DNA from: a virus
DNA: 64,000 bases
Virus record (IMG/VR): IMGVR_UViG_3300005617_000004
Location: 45,521-109,520 of that record
Strand: one strand, 5' to 3'
Shown: positions 1 through 7,367 of the stretch, piece after piece
Position numbering within the stretch: position 1 is the stretch's first letter
How the letters are laid out: each line of letters opens with the position of its first letter
Made by a program: the position numbers and the translations under genes
The notes under the pieces: model-generated
Told to the model about the DNA's origin: nothing
Databases searched by the model: none
The model's input: only the letters and a program-made list of their open reading frames with translations

Positions 1-470
1 TGGCGGCCGCCCTTACGGAAGGTCACGCGGATGCCGCGCTTGCTGGTGGAACGATGCGCCTTGCGGCGGGATTTGCGGCGCTTGGCCATGTGATGTCTCC
101 GGTGAGGGTTGGACTTGGTGCCGGCGGCGTCTTTGACGTCGTCGAGGTAGTAGTCGGCAAGGGCCTTGGCGACTTCCTTGCGGTCGGCGGGCGAAAAGGA
201 GCCGTACGACCCGTTGCCGGAGCCGCCATGCTCCTTGGTGTACTTCTGCGCGCCCCAGTTGGCGGCGTACAACCAACCCTTGACGGCGAGCGCAGGGTCG
301 TACGTGCCCTTCTTCATCTTCTTGGCGAGATTCTTGATGATGGGCTGTATGCTCTGTCGGTACATGTCACCGTCGTTGACGATGAATAGCTCGAGCTCGC
401 GTGCCTCGTCGCTCGGGTTGCGACGCCGGCGCCGTGACTTCCTGCGCTTCGGGGCGGCGAAGAACCCCAT
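1..470 (-). CDS. conserved phage/plasmid protein with basic tails (3' end cut off)
   Basis: The gene starts at ATG 470 and runs off the left edge, so the C-terminus is missing. The visible product opens with a basic stretch (PKRRKSRRRRRNP), then a soluble core containing DGDMYRQSIQPIIKNL and GWLYAANWGAQKYTKE, then a second basic stretch (MAKRRKSRRKAH). The core matches a small protein family I know from phages and plasmids (pattern: DLYRQ, then AxKLFxYLV, then GAKKY) with no assigned function. A GGAGA site precedes the internal ATG at 88, so a second in-frame product is possible. The flanking basic segments suggest nucleic-acid contact; that is inference. Confidence 0.7.
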   Translation of the reverse strand, partial: MGFFAAPKRRKSRRRRRNPSDEARELELFIVNDGDMYRQSIQPIIKNLAKKMKKGTYDPALAVKGWLYAANWGAQKYTKEHGGSGNGSYGSFSPADRKEVAKALADYYLDDVKDAAGTKSNPHRRHHMAKRRKSRRKAHRSTSKRGIRVTFRKGGR

Positions 471-473
471 GGC

Positions 474-974
474 TTACTTCCGGGCCCGGCGCGCAGCGCG
501 GGCGCTGATCTTGCGGACGACGCGGCGGCTCACCTTGCGACGGCCCTTGCGGACCTTGATGCGGCCGACGCGGAACCACTTGCCCTTGCGCTTGAACACG
601 CTGCCGACGCGCTTGCCCTTCGGGGGCTTCGGCAGCTTGCGGCGACGGACGGTGTGACGGGCCTTGCGGACGCGACGACCTTTGCGGCGAGCCATGGAAC
701 GCTTCTTTCCACGGCGCTTGCCGTGCTTGCGAGGGTTGGACTTGAGCAGCCGACGCAGCGCGACGCGCTGGGCGGCGGTGAGATGGCCGGGGTTGTGGTG
801 CCAGCGCCAGAACGCGAGCCGCGAGGCGGCGGCGCCCGCAGAAACCCGGCGGCCACGACGCGCGACGCGCTTGCCGCGACGCTTCGGATTACGGCGGCGC
901 ACGATGCGCACCGTGGCGATCTCGTTCTCGTTCGGGCGGGCGTTGCGACGATAACGGCGGTAGTGGCGTCTCAT
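474..974 (-). CDS. protamine-like Arg/Lys-rich DNA-condensing protein
   Basis: The 166-residue product is about 43% Arg plus Lys by direct count and has very few acidic residues. Basic clusters such as RRRNPKRRGKRVARRGRR run through the whole length, broken only by a short helical segment (residues about 48-78, with LAFWRWHH and AAQRVALRRLL). Such composition is typical of proteins that neutralise and compact DNA, for example viral core proteins and protamines. It lies next to candidate virion membrane proteins, which fits a packaged core protein. Function is inferred from composition; a ribosome-like or cell-penetrating role cannot be excluded. Confidence 0.6.
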   Translation of the reverse strand: MRRHYRRYRRNARPNENEIATVRIVRRRNPKRRGKRVARRGRRVSAGAAASRLAFWRWHHNPGHLTAAQRVALRRLLKSNPRKHGKRRGKKRSMARRKGRRVRKARHTVRRRKLPKPPKGKRVGSVFKRKGKWFRVGRIKVRKGRRKVSRRVVRKISARAARRARK

Positions 975-1023
975 GGGTGTGTCACCTTAGCGAACGAGGG
1001 ATTGTTTTCCAGCACATACTGCT

Positions 1024-1485
1024 TCACCGGTAACGTTCTTCGAGCGCGTTCTTGTTCTGGGCCTTCAGCAAGTAGACGGTGCCGACCGTCAACACGCCGA
1101 TGGCGGTCATGGCCAGCAGGCGCTTGTTGTCGCGCAACGTTGCCGGCAGTGCCTGCATCGTGCCGGAGAACTTGTCGCGCATCTTCGGGTTGGACGACAT
1201 CACCAGCGCAGAACCGGCAACGCCCACCACCGCACCGATCAGGGCCAGCGACTTGCCGGTGGCGTCCTGCGTCGCCTGTGCGGCGGTCAGCTTCATGGTG
1301 CCGGGCTGCTCGTTGGTGAAGATGGCACGCGCGGCCGGGTTGGCGCGCAGCAGCATCAGGCCGCCCAAGATGCCGACGGTCGCGCCGCCCAGCGACAGGA
1401 CTCGGCCCCAGGCTTCACGCTTGGCGTCGTCGGCGGTCAGCTTCAGGGTGACCGGCTTGGTGAACTCGGGAGCCAGCAGTCCCAC
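1024..1485 (-). CDS. three-helix membrane protein with internal duplication
   Basis: The 153-residue product has three hydrophobic segments (about residues 30-47, 79-96 and 122-140). The first two sit in a tandem repeat: KLTADDAKREAWGRVLSLGG and KLTAAQATQDATGKSLALIG are each followed by a GxxVGxxG helix, an NP turn and a basic end. The third helix has diverged and ends with a charged tail (ALEERYR). It belongs to the run of small membrane genes next to the core-protein gene, so a virion membrane protein is likely. No named family recognised. Confidence 0.6.
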   Translation of the reverse strand: MGLLAPEFTKPVTLKLTADDAKREAWGRVLSLGGATVGILGGLMLLRANPAARAIFTNEQPGTMKLTAAQATQDATGKSLALIGAVVGVAGSALVMSSNPKMRDKFSGTMQALPATLRDNKRLLAMTAIGVLTVGTVYLLKAQNKNALEERYR

Positions 1486-1488
1486 GGG

Positions 1489-1674
1489 TTACTTCCGCTT
1501 GGACCGGCGGCGCCACAGCCAGTAGCCGCCCCCAACCAGTGCCACCATCGTCAGGTAGCGCGTAACGCCGGGTACGCTGATGCCGCGGTGAACCACCAGG
1601 GGCTTCAACGTGACCGGGTCGACTTCGGTCACCGTCTGGGTGATGCCGATCTGATCAAGGAAAGGCGTCGGCAC
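1489..1674 (-). CDS. small tail-anchored membrane protein
   Basis: The 61-residue product has a soluble N-terminal half and one C-terminal transmembrane helix (YLTMVALVGGGYWLW) followed by the strongly basic tail RRRSKRK. This predicts an anchor with the N-terminus outside and the C-terminus on the cytosolic or virion-interior side. It is one of eight proteins in the window with this architecture. It lies 3 bases from each neighbour gene in the minus-strand block. Function unknown; a virion membrane protein is likely. Confidence 0.6.
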   Translation of the reverse strand: MPTPFLDQIGITQTVTEVDPVTLKPLVVHRGISVPGVTRYLTMVALVGGGYWLWRRRSKRK

Positions 1675-1677
1675 GGG

Positions 1678-2025
1678 TTACTTCTTGAAGATCAGGAAGC
1701 CGATGCCTGCAGCGACCGCGACGAGGCCGAGGTTCTTGCCGCTGAGCAGCGAACCGATGTCGAACGCGCCCATGCCGGGCATGTAGCCGCCAGCCAGCGC
1801 GTCCTGGTACCCGACCTGCACTTCGGTCTGGTCCATGTCCTCGACGAGGCCCAGGCCGCTGAAGCCGGGCAGGAACTCACCGCCGGCACGCGGCAGCTTG
1901 CGGGCCACCGGCGACCGCAGCCGACGATCGGCGCGGGGGTCCAGGTTCCGCGCCGCGGGCGCGCGCAGGTGCTTCACCTGCGGGGACGACAGACGGCGCG
2001 CAGGAGCGGCATTGATGGACTGCAT
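1678..2025 (-). CDS. tail-anchored membrane protein with short N-terminal repeats
   Basis: The 115-residue product begins with about 40 residues built from loose repeats of the type R-[LN]-x-[SD]-P (RRLSSP, HLRAP, NLDP, RLRSP, KLPR). A Gly/Met-rich middle (GYMPGMGAF) follows, and then a C-terminal helix (LGLVAVAAGIGFLIF) ending KK. The basic Pro-rich head could bind nucleic acid or another virion layer, and the tail anchors it in a membrane; both are inference. Confidence 0.55.
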   Translation of the reverse strand: MQSINAAPARRLSSPQVKHLRAPAARNLDPRADRRLRSPVARKLPRAGGEFLPGFSGLGLVEDMDQTEVQVGYQDALAGGYMPGMGAFDIGSLLSGKNLGLVAVAAGIGFLIFKK

Positions 2026-2089
2026 GGGGTTGATCCTGGACAGGGTTGCTGGAGGGTATGTCAGTTTGGCCGAAACTCAAGCGTGCGCA

Positions 2090-3241
2090 TCAACGGAAGA
2101 ACAGGAACGCGCCGATGGCGGCCGCGGTGCCGAGCAGGCCGGCAGCGCCGGTCGACTCGGCGGGCTTGCCCTGCGCCGTGTTGATGACGCCGGTAACCTG
2201 ATCGCTGGAGGTGAACGCCGCGTCGACCATCTTGTCGCGGGCCTTGAGCTCCTGTGCGCGCTGGGCGAACTGCGGATCGCCGCGCAGCCCCTTGGCGATG
2301 TTGACCCGCACCGCCTCGTGGTACTCGGGGGTCGCGGTCATCGCCAGGGTTTTGTCGCGGAACTCATCCATGTCGCGCTTGGCGGCGGCGACCAGGGACC
2401 CGGTCTTGTTGCGGATCTCGTGCACCGCCTGCTGGCCGCTGAACGTCCGGCCGATGGCGTCGATGTCTTCGGCGAACATGTGGTACGGGTTCTGCAGCTT
2501 CTTCTCGAACATCAGGGCGACGCGCTTGCTGTTGCGGTCCCAGGCGTCGTTCCACTTCTTGGCCTTGGCTTCGCCCTTCTTGTCGCCGACCAGCCGCGCA
2601 CCGGCAGCGCCGGTCTTCAGGACCGCGTCACCGACGACTTGCACCGACTTGGTCTGCGCCTTCGCGACGGTGCCGGTCAGGAACTTCTTGATACCCAGGG
2701 CGCCGAGCCCTTCGAGCAGCTGGCCGGACGCCGCCAGCTGCTCGGCAGCCGCGTACTCCTGCTCCCCCACCTGATTCTTGGCCGCTTGCACGGTGGCCTG
2801 CGTGCGGCGCCCGTAGCCTTGGATCTCGTCCTTGGCGGCCTCGATCATCTTGTGGATCTGCTTCTTGGCGATCGACCCACCGACCAGGGTGCCGATGGCA
2901 ATCAAGGCCGCCACGACCCAGCCGACGATGGGCACCACGCTGGCGGCGGTCGCTGCGGTCATGCCGGCCGCCATGGCGGCTCCGGTGGCGACCGCAACGC
3001 CCGCAGCGGTGTCGAACAGCACACCCGCCGCGACGCTGACCGCCATCTGGGCCACCGCCTGTTCGGTTGCGGCCTCGATCATGCGCTTCTTGAGCAACGC
3101 CGCTTGGTCGTTCATGCTGGTCAGGGCCAGCTGCGGTTCCTGCGCGACCTCATCGGCACCCAAGAACTCCGGCTCGAGATACCGCCGGTAGCGCGGCAGC
3201 ATCAGCGAACGGCCCGCGGGGTCGACGAGGTACTGCGGCAT
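2090..3241 (-). CDS. large membrane protein with hydrophobic hairpin and C-terminal anchor
   Basis: The 383-residue product is the largest protein of the left membrane cluster. Residues about 64-126 form a long Ala/Gly-rich hydrophobic region (AVSVAAGVLFDTAAGVAVAT, then VVPIVGWVVAALIAIGTLVG) that can make two or three membrane passes. A long, mainly helical charged region follows (about 130-350), and a last helix GLLGTAAAIGAFLFFR ends the protein. Its ATG shares one base with the stop of the upstream gene (TAATG). The architecture resembles membrane-remodelling or virion membrane proteins; no family is recognised. Confidence 0.55.
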   Translation of the reverse strand: MPQYLVDPAGRSLMLPRYRRYLEPEFLGADEVAQEPQLALTSMNDQAALLKKRMIEAATEQAVAQMAVSVAAGVLFDTAAGVAVATGAAMAAGMTAATAASVVPIVGWVVAALIAIGTLVGGSIAKKQIHKMIEAAKDEIQGYGRRTQATVQAAKNQVGEQEYAAAEQLAASGQLLEGLGALGIKKFLTGTVAKAQTKSVQVVGDAVLKTGAAGARLVGDKKGEAKAKKWNDAWDRNSKRVALMFEKKLQNPYHMFAEDIDAIGRTFSGQQAVHEIRNKTGSLVAAAKRDMDEFRDKTLAMTATPEYHEAVRVNIAKGLRGDPQFAQRAQELKARDKMVDAAFTSSDQVTGVINTAQGKPAESTGAAGLLGTAAAIGAFLFFR

Positions 3242-3681
3242 TACTTGCGCCGCAGGAACAGGTACAGGGCGCCGAGGGCGACCGCGCCGCCGAGCACGAG
3301 CGCCGGGGTCGGGATGGTGGTGCCGCCGACCTGAAGGCCGCCACCAGCGTCCTGCGCGGTGATCTGAGCTTGTGCGGCGGCAGCGGCGGCCTTGACCGCG
3401 GCGGCTTCCGCACGCTTCGCGTCCTCTTCCTTGGTGCGGGCGCGCTTCTCGTCCATCTGCTGCTGACGCAGGGTGTAGGCGGTCGACCCGACGGTGGTCA
3501 GTGCTTGGATCAGGGGCCCGATCGACTCGACCCAGCCGAGGTCTTCACCGGGCAGGTTCGACGGGGCTTCAATGTTGCCGCGTCGGATGATCAGGCCCGT
3601 GTTGGTGGTCGGCCACACGCTGTCGCCGCCATGACGTGACAGGGACCGCGTCATGAACGCCGGGGTATTGCGATAGCCCAT
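3241..3681 (-). CDS. tail-anchored membrane protein with coiled coil
   Basis: The 146-residue product has an N-terminal soluble part, a charged Ala-rich coiled coil (about 70-102, including EKRARTKEEDAKRAEAAAVK), and a C-terminal helix PALVLGGAVALGALYLFL ending RRK. It overlaps the downstream gene by one base and so is probably translated with it. Same tail-anchor design as its neighbours; function unknown. Confidence 0.6.
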   Translation of the reverse strand: MGYRNTPAFMTRSLSRHGGDSVWPTTNTGLIIRRGNIEAPSNLPGEDLGWVESIGPLIQALTTVGSTAYTLRQQQMDEKRARTKEEDAKRAEAAAVKAAAAAAQAQITAQDAGGGLQVGGTTIPTPALVLGGAVALGALYLFLRRK

Positions 3682-3717
3682 GGTGCGCAGTGTGCGCAGT
3701 TATGGAGCAAAGGCAAG

Positions 3718-4077
3718 CTACCCCTCGGGGTATTCCTCGTTCTCCTCCTTCAGCACCTCGTCAATGTTCTCGTCCGCACCGGCTTCGGTGTCGACCGCGT
3801 CGCTCAGGTCCGAGTCGAAGGTCGGGTTGAGCTCCTGCTCGTTGGCGGCCGCGCCCTGGGGTGGCGGCCGCTCACCCTCGACGTCCACCGCTTGGTAGCA
3901 GGCGGCGCACTCGATGATCGCGTCGCCGTTCTTGTCCTGGACGGTGATGGCGGTGCCACGAGGCACTTGGGTCGGCGGCAGGGCTGCCCGCAGGCCGCAG
4001 ATGCAGACCCATTCGATACGGGTGTCGGGCGGCGGCATGCGCCGGACGGGCTTATCCAGCAGGTGGTAGATCGTCAT
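3718..4077 (-). CDS. small acidic protein with zinc-ribbon-like cysteines
   Basis: The 119-residue product carries CIC at about residue 25 and CAAC at about residue 58, a possible four-Cys metal site. The C-terminal half is highly acidic and unstructured-looking (ending in repeated Glu). It starts inside the end of the next gene (25-base overlap). Function unknown; an acidic DNA-mimic or adaptor role is only a possibility. Confidence 0.5.
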   Translation of the reverse strand: MTIYHLLDKPVRRMPPPDTRIEWVCICGLRAALPPTQVPRGTAITVQDKNGDAIIECAACYQAVDVEGERPPPQGAAANEQELNPTFDSDLSDAVDTEAGADENIDEVLKEENEEYPEG

Positions 4078-4216
4078 GGTCGTCCTTCAGGAACAGGTCG
4101 CGGATGAGCCGCAGGGTGGTGTACATGCAGGCGTACAGCATCGCCAGGGTGGCGCCGGCGCACAGGATGGTCGTCACCAGCTGCGGGCTGATGTTGGGCG
4201 GTACGCGGTCAATCAC
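4052..4216 (-). CDS. single-span small membrane protein
   Basis: This is a 54-residue product from a GTG start at 4216 that overlaps the previous stop by 8 bases. There is one hydrophobic segment (LVTTILCAGATLAMLYACMY) and a charged acidic tail (FLKDDHDDLPPAG). GTG was chosen because no in-frame ATG lies nearby. Holin-like size, but the topology is not diagnostic. Confidence 0.45.
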   Translation of the reverse strand: MIDRVPPNISPQLVTTILCAGATLAMLYACMYTTLRLIRDLFLKDDHDDLPPAG

Positions 4217-4475
4217 GGTGGTAATGCTCGCCGCGCGGCCGCAGCTTGGCCAGGGTGGTGACGTCCTTGGCGATCGACGGGTCGTCCAGATACGCGCACA
4301 GCGCACGCTTCGTGGCGTCGTCGCGCTTGCTTTTCTCGTACTCGCCGCGCAGCCAATCGAGGTATAGCAGGCCGGCGTCGGTGCGGGCGATGTCGTCCAG
4401 CGCGGCGCCTTTGTAGCGGCCGAAGGTCAGGACGAAGCGGGTGGCTTCGGCGTAGGTCGTGGCGGTGGCGGGCAC
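4209..4475 (-). CDS. DUF3820 / ExoX C-terminal-like small protein
   Basis: The 88-residue product contains FGRYKGAALDDIARTD followed by YLDWLRGEYE. This is the signature of the short DUF3820-type module (FGKYKGxxLxxIPxxYLxWL), also seen at the C-terminus of exonuclease X-like proteins. The module is thought to help nucleic-acid binding. Here it stands alone. The match is by motif only; role in this virus unknown. Confidence 0.6.
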   Translation of the reverse strand: MPATATTYAEATRFVLTFGRYKGAALDDIARTDAGLLYLDWLRGEYEKSKRDDATKRALCAYLDDPSIAKDVTTLAKLRPRGEHYHRD

Positions 4476-4484
4476 GTAGTGTTC

Positions 4485-5249
4485 CTAGGGGATTTCGCGG
4501 TGGAGATAACCGTTGAGAACGCAGCGGACCCAATGGCCGCTGCAGTGCGCTTCGTCGGCCAGCTGCATTTTCACCATGAAGTTCTGCATCGAAGGCAAGA
4601 ACAGCGGCGTACAGAGGGCCGCACGGTAGTTGTCGTCGCGGGCCTTGTACAACGACTCGAACGGAAGGTGGAGATGCCACTTCTCGCCGATCTGCACGAT
4701 GATCTCGGTCACCTTGCCGTGGTAGCGGTTAGTCAGCCCCAAGGTGTCTGCGCCGGAAGACAACTGGAACTCCAATTCCCACACGGTGTGCTTCTTCGGC
4801 CAGTAGAGTTGGCCGATGGTCGTCGGATAGGAACGCCCGTCTTCTGGGCGCGAGCGTCGCGGTTGGCCCCACTCGGTCTCTCCCGGGTGCGTGATATCAT
4901 CCGCGCGGCCGCCGCTGAAGAAGTAGAGCGTCTTGGTTCCTCGCTCTACTGGAACGGTATCCCACAACGGCTGCCATATAGTCTCCAGCTTGATATCTCC
5001 GCGCAGAGAATCCTTCCACTGGGTCAGGAGGCATCCGCAGTTGCCGGGGCCCCCTTTCGGAGGTGGAAACCGCTTCGGGTCCGGGAAGGCTCGCTGACGC
5101 TTCGGGTTGAGCGACGTCACGACGTCGGTTTCGGTCAGTGGCGCCGGGAGGCGGAACTTCGGTTCCTTGGCCAGCCGAGCGCGCTTCTCGGCTTTCTGTT
5201 GTGCTGGGGTGAGAGGAGGGCAGTCGTTTCGTTGGAGATAGCGGACCAT
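4485..5249 (-). CDS. hypothetical protein, 254 aa
   Basis: ATG 5249 gives the product starting MVRYLQRNDCPPLTPAQQK. It has a basic N-terminal part, a GGPGNCGC turn near residue 70 and a beta-rich remainder with many aromatic residues. It lies 2 bases downstream of the nuclease-like gene. No family recognised. Confidence 0.5.
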   Translation of the reverse strand: MVRYLQRNDCPPLTPAQQKAEKRARLAKEPKFRLPAPLTETDVVTSLNPKRQRAFPDPKRFPPPKGGPGNCGCLLTQWKDSLRGDIKLETIWQPLWDTVPVERGTKTLYFFSGGRADDITHPGETEWGQPRRSRPEDGRSYPTTIGQLYWPKKHTVWELEFQLSSGADTLGLTNRYHGKVTEIIVQIGEKWHLHLPFESLYKARDDNYRAALCTPLFLPSMQNFMVKMQLADEAHCSGHWVRCVLNGYLHREIP

Positions 5250-5251
5250 GA

Positions 5252-5890
5252 TCAACTCCGGTAGATGGGAAAGCCACCCACAGGGCAGCCGTAGACGGCG
5301 GTATCGAAGGCGAAGGTGGGTTGGCCGGCGGACCACGCCTTGAGCTGCTTGGTGCTGATCTTCCAGCCCGGCATCGGCTCGTTCGGCTTGCCATTGCGCG
5401 ACGCGCTGCGGTAGTTCATCACCTGCAGTCGCTCGGTCGCAACGTAGTCGCGCACCGCCTCGTACGGCACGACGATGACCCGGTCGACGCCGACGGCCAT
5501 CGCACGGCGCAGGGCAAACAGGTCAGCGGAGTCCGACGCGCGGATGGTGTGGATCCAGAACACGTAGTGGAGTCGCACCCGGTTGCGGCGCACGAACCGC
5601 TCCGCGCGGTCCAGGATGTGCTCGTACAGGATGCCGTTCTTGCCCTTGCCGATCGACTTGCATTCCAGGTAATGCTTGCTGTCGACCTCGAGGTCGGGGC
5701 AGATGCCGGCACGGCCATCGGTGCACATGCGGCGGCCGCCGATCACCTTCGACACCGCCTCCTCGACGAAGTCACCGGTCGCGTTGCGACACTGGGCCCA
5801 GCTGTAGAACTCGACGTTGCCGACCCAGTCCCAGATGGGCAGCTGTGCACCGTCTTGCCGGCAGGCGGGGAGGCGGAGGGGCTCTACCAC
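5252..5890 (-). CDS. PD-(D/E)XK nuclease-like protein
   Basis: This is a 212-residue product from GTG 5890, which overlaps the upstream stop. It contains Glu43/Glu44 in a helix (GDFVEEAV), Asp66 in ICPDLEV, and Glu76-Cys-Lys78 in YLECKS: the PD-x(9)-ExK spacing and context of the PD-(D/E)XK nuclease core. These metal-dependent enzymes cut DNA (restriction, repair, Holliday junctions). A following helix and strand (HYVFWIHTI) complete the usual fold order. No partner nuclease subunit or specificity domain is visible. Which DNA it cuts, or whether it is active, is unknown. Confidence 0.6.
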   Translation of the reverse strand: MVEPLRLPACRQDGAQLPIWDWVGNVEFYSWAQCRNATGDFVEEAVSKVIGGRRMCTDGRAGICPDLEVDSKHYLECKSIGKGKNGILYEHILDRAERFVRRNRVRLHYVFWIHTIRASDSADLFALRRAMAVGVDRVIVVPYEAVRDYVATERLQVMNYRSASRNGKPNEPMPGWKISTKQLKAWSAGQPTFAFDTAVYGCPVGGFPIYRS

Positions 5891-6063
5891 ACGTCGCCCC
5901 ACTCGAAGCTGCACGCCCACAGGTTGATCGCAAGGTGCCAGCCGTCGTAGTATTCGCGGTAGATGCCCGGTGTGACGCCGGGAAACCAGTAGAAGCGGAA
6001 CGTACCGTGGCGCACGAACCGCCAGAAGGAGGGCGTCTCGTTGGGGCTCACCGCTGCCACCAT
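5884..6063 (-). CDS. conserved small phage protein, 59 aa
   Basis: Read from ATG 6063 to TAG 5884. The product is aromatic-rich (HGTFRFYWFPGVTPGIYREY, then WHLAINLWACSFEWGDVW). I recall similar short Trp/Tyr-rich proteins in other phage genomes, without a known function. It overlaps both neighbours by 7-16 bases, typical of a coupled operon. Confidence 0.6.
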   Translation of the reverse strand: MVAAVSPNETPSFWRFVRHGTFRFYWFPGVTPGIYREYYDGWHLAINLWACSFEWGDVW

Positions 6064-6356
6064 GGCTTCTTACCCATCCATGGCGGGCGTCGGTCACCGC
6101 GGCGCTGCGTTGCATCTGGCGCTAGCGGGTACATCTCAAGTATGAGGGAGGGACGAGGCGTATCCCGCATGCGCTGCTCAAGCCGCCGCAATTCCTCTTC
6201 GAGTGGTGGAGGCACGTCATCCGCCGCGATCAACGCCGCTTCCTGCTCGGTGGCGCGGCGAAGGACGCCGGCCCGCATCAACTCCTCCAGAGTCTTGTAC
6301 TCTGGTTTCCAGGCGCCGGCGTTGGCGATCGCATAGACGACGCCGTCGGGGCCCAT
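6048..6356 (-). CDS. hypothetical protein, 102 aa
   Basis: ATG at 6356 shares one base with the upstream stop. The product is mostly helical and charged (EEELRRLEQRMRD) with an aromatic basic end (WMGKKPWWQR). Not recognised. Confidence 0.5.
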   Translation of the reverse strand: MGPDGVVYAIANAGAWKPEYKTLEELMRAGVLRRATEQEAALIAADDVPPPLEEELRRLEQRMRDTPRPSLILEMYPLAPDATQRRGDRRPPWMGKKPWWQR

Positions 6357-6733
6357 TAGAACGGGGCGCTTTCAAGCGCCTGGACCTTCTCCACCCGGAG
6401 CTCGGCCTTGATGATCGGCATCAGCCACTTGCGGTAGATCGGAGATCCGAAGTTCTTGGCCCGCTGCTTGCGCCCCTCGCCGATCGCGCGGAGTGCGCGT
6501 ATCGTCATGATCCGCTTTACCCGGGTATCGGGTTTCCGGTGCCGCCGAACGCGGGCCGTCAGGTGCGCCGCGCACAGCTTCTGGTACCACTCCGGGTTCT
6601 CGCTGATCACCGTCCGGACCGCAGCCCCGACGTTCACTTCACGCTCGGCTGGGGTGAGGATCACCTCCAGCCGGTTCCGCTCCAACTCATCCGCCATCGC
6701 CAGGGCCATCCGTTGGATTGGTGTCTGCCGCAT
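6356..6733 (-). CDS. hypothetical basic protein, 125 aa
   Basis: Helical, basic product (ARVRRHRKPDTRVKRIMTIR) that begins 47 bases inside the end of the upstream gene. A later in-frame ATG (6709) is a possible alternative start. Net positive charge is compatible with nucleic-acid binding; no family recognised. Confidence 0.45.
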   Translation of the reverse strand: MRQTPIQRMALAMADELERNRLEVILTPAEREVNVGAAVRTVISENPEWYQKLCAAHLTARVRRHRKPDTRVKRIMTIRALRAIGEGRKQRAKNFGSPIYRKWLMPIIKAELRVEKVQALESAPF

Positions 6734-7160
6734 GGGGATCCGGTTGTGGCGACTCCATAGTGGCTGTCAACTGCTTCTCGAAGAACGCCAGCAGGTCGGC
6801 GATCTTGCCGCCGTAGTAGTCGGCTTTGTTCTCGGGGTCCTGCGCCAGCATGTAGGTGCCCGGCTCCCAGCCGTCGAGATGGAATCCCTCGGCCAACGCC
6901 TGCAATTTCTTCTTGCCGAGCAGCTCACCGGTCTTGAACACCCAGGTCTGTACGTCTGTGTGAGACAGGATGAACGTCGCGTGCACAGCGTCGCGGTCGT
7001 CCAGGTGCCGCAGGGTCAGGTTCGGCACCGGCGCGTGGTCGATCAGCTCCCAGGCGACGCCGGCCACGGTGATCAGGCCGACCCGCTTGCCGGCGGGCGT
7101 GTCCTTGTAGGCAGGGATGGCGAGGGGATCGGCCTTGCGGCTGAGGAAGGGGATTTTCAT
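6687..7160 (-). CDS. hypothetical protein, first gene of the left minus-strand operon
   Basis: The 157-residue product starts MKIPFLSRKADPLAIP and has a mixed alpha/beta pattern, ending in a Pro/Asp/Gly-rich tail. It is the promoter-proximal gene of the 1-7160 block: the palindrome at 7211-7236 lies in its 5' region. No family recognised. Confidence 0.5.
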   Translation of the reverse strand: MKIPFLSRKADPLAIPAYKDTPAGKRVGLITVAGVAWELIDHAPVPNLTLRHLDDRDAVHATFILSHTDVQTWVFKTGELLGKKKLQALAEGFHLDGWEPGTYMLAQDPENKADYYGGKIADLLAFFEKQLTATMESPQPDPHAADTNPTDGPGDGG

Positions 7161-7210
7161 GGGCGTACTAATTCCTGGGGTAATTCGGCCGTAATTCCGG
7201 GCCCTGAGAA

Positions 7211-7236
7211 GTTACGCAAGGGCTGCCTTGCGTAAC
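7211..7236. repeat. perfect palindrome with 11-bp arms
   Basis: GTTACGCAAGG at 7211-7221 is mirrored exactly at 7226-7236 with a 4-base loop GCTG. No T-run follows on either strand, so it looks more like an operator than a terminator. It lies upstream of the left minus-strand operon. The half-site GTTACGC recurs at 31768, 31782, 31816 and (reverse) 35271. Confidence 0.6.
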
Positions 7237-7333
7237 CGCGTGCAGAGCGTATTTCCGACGTAAGTCCTTGGTATCAGTGAAGATAAGCCAAGAAATCGGT
7301 AGGCCGTCCTCGGCATTTCCCGCGATTTTTCCA

Positions 7334-7367
7334 GGGGTTTGGGGTTATTTCGGGGATTTCCCTGGGG
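7334..7367 (+). other. possible G-quadruplex motif
   Basis: Four GGGG runs on the plus strand (7334, 7341, 7352, 7364) are separated by 3, 7 and 8 bases. It covers the last codons of the Phd-like gene and the region just after its stop. The last loop is one base over the usual limit, so folding is possible but not certain. Confidence 0.4.

Noticed and set aside
1835-3334. 499-residue open frame on the plus strand
   Set aside because: It lies opposite a run of well-formed membrane-protein genes, has biased Arg/Gly/His composition and is a product of high GC content.
6753-6760. CTCCATAG as an additional regulatory site
   Set aside because: It lies within coding sequence (overlap of two genes) and far from a gene start; also seen inside the helicase gene near 32856.
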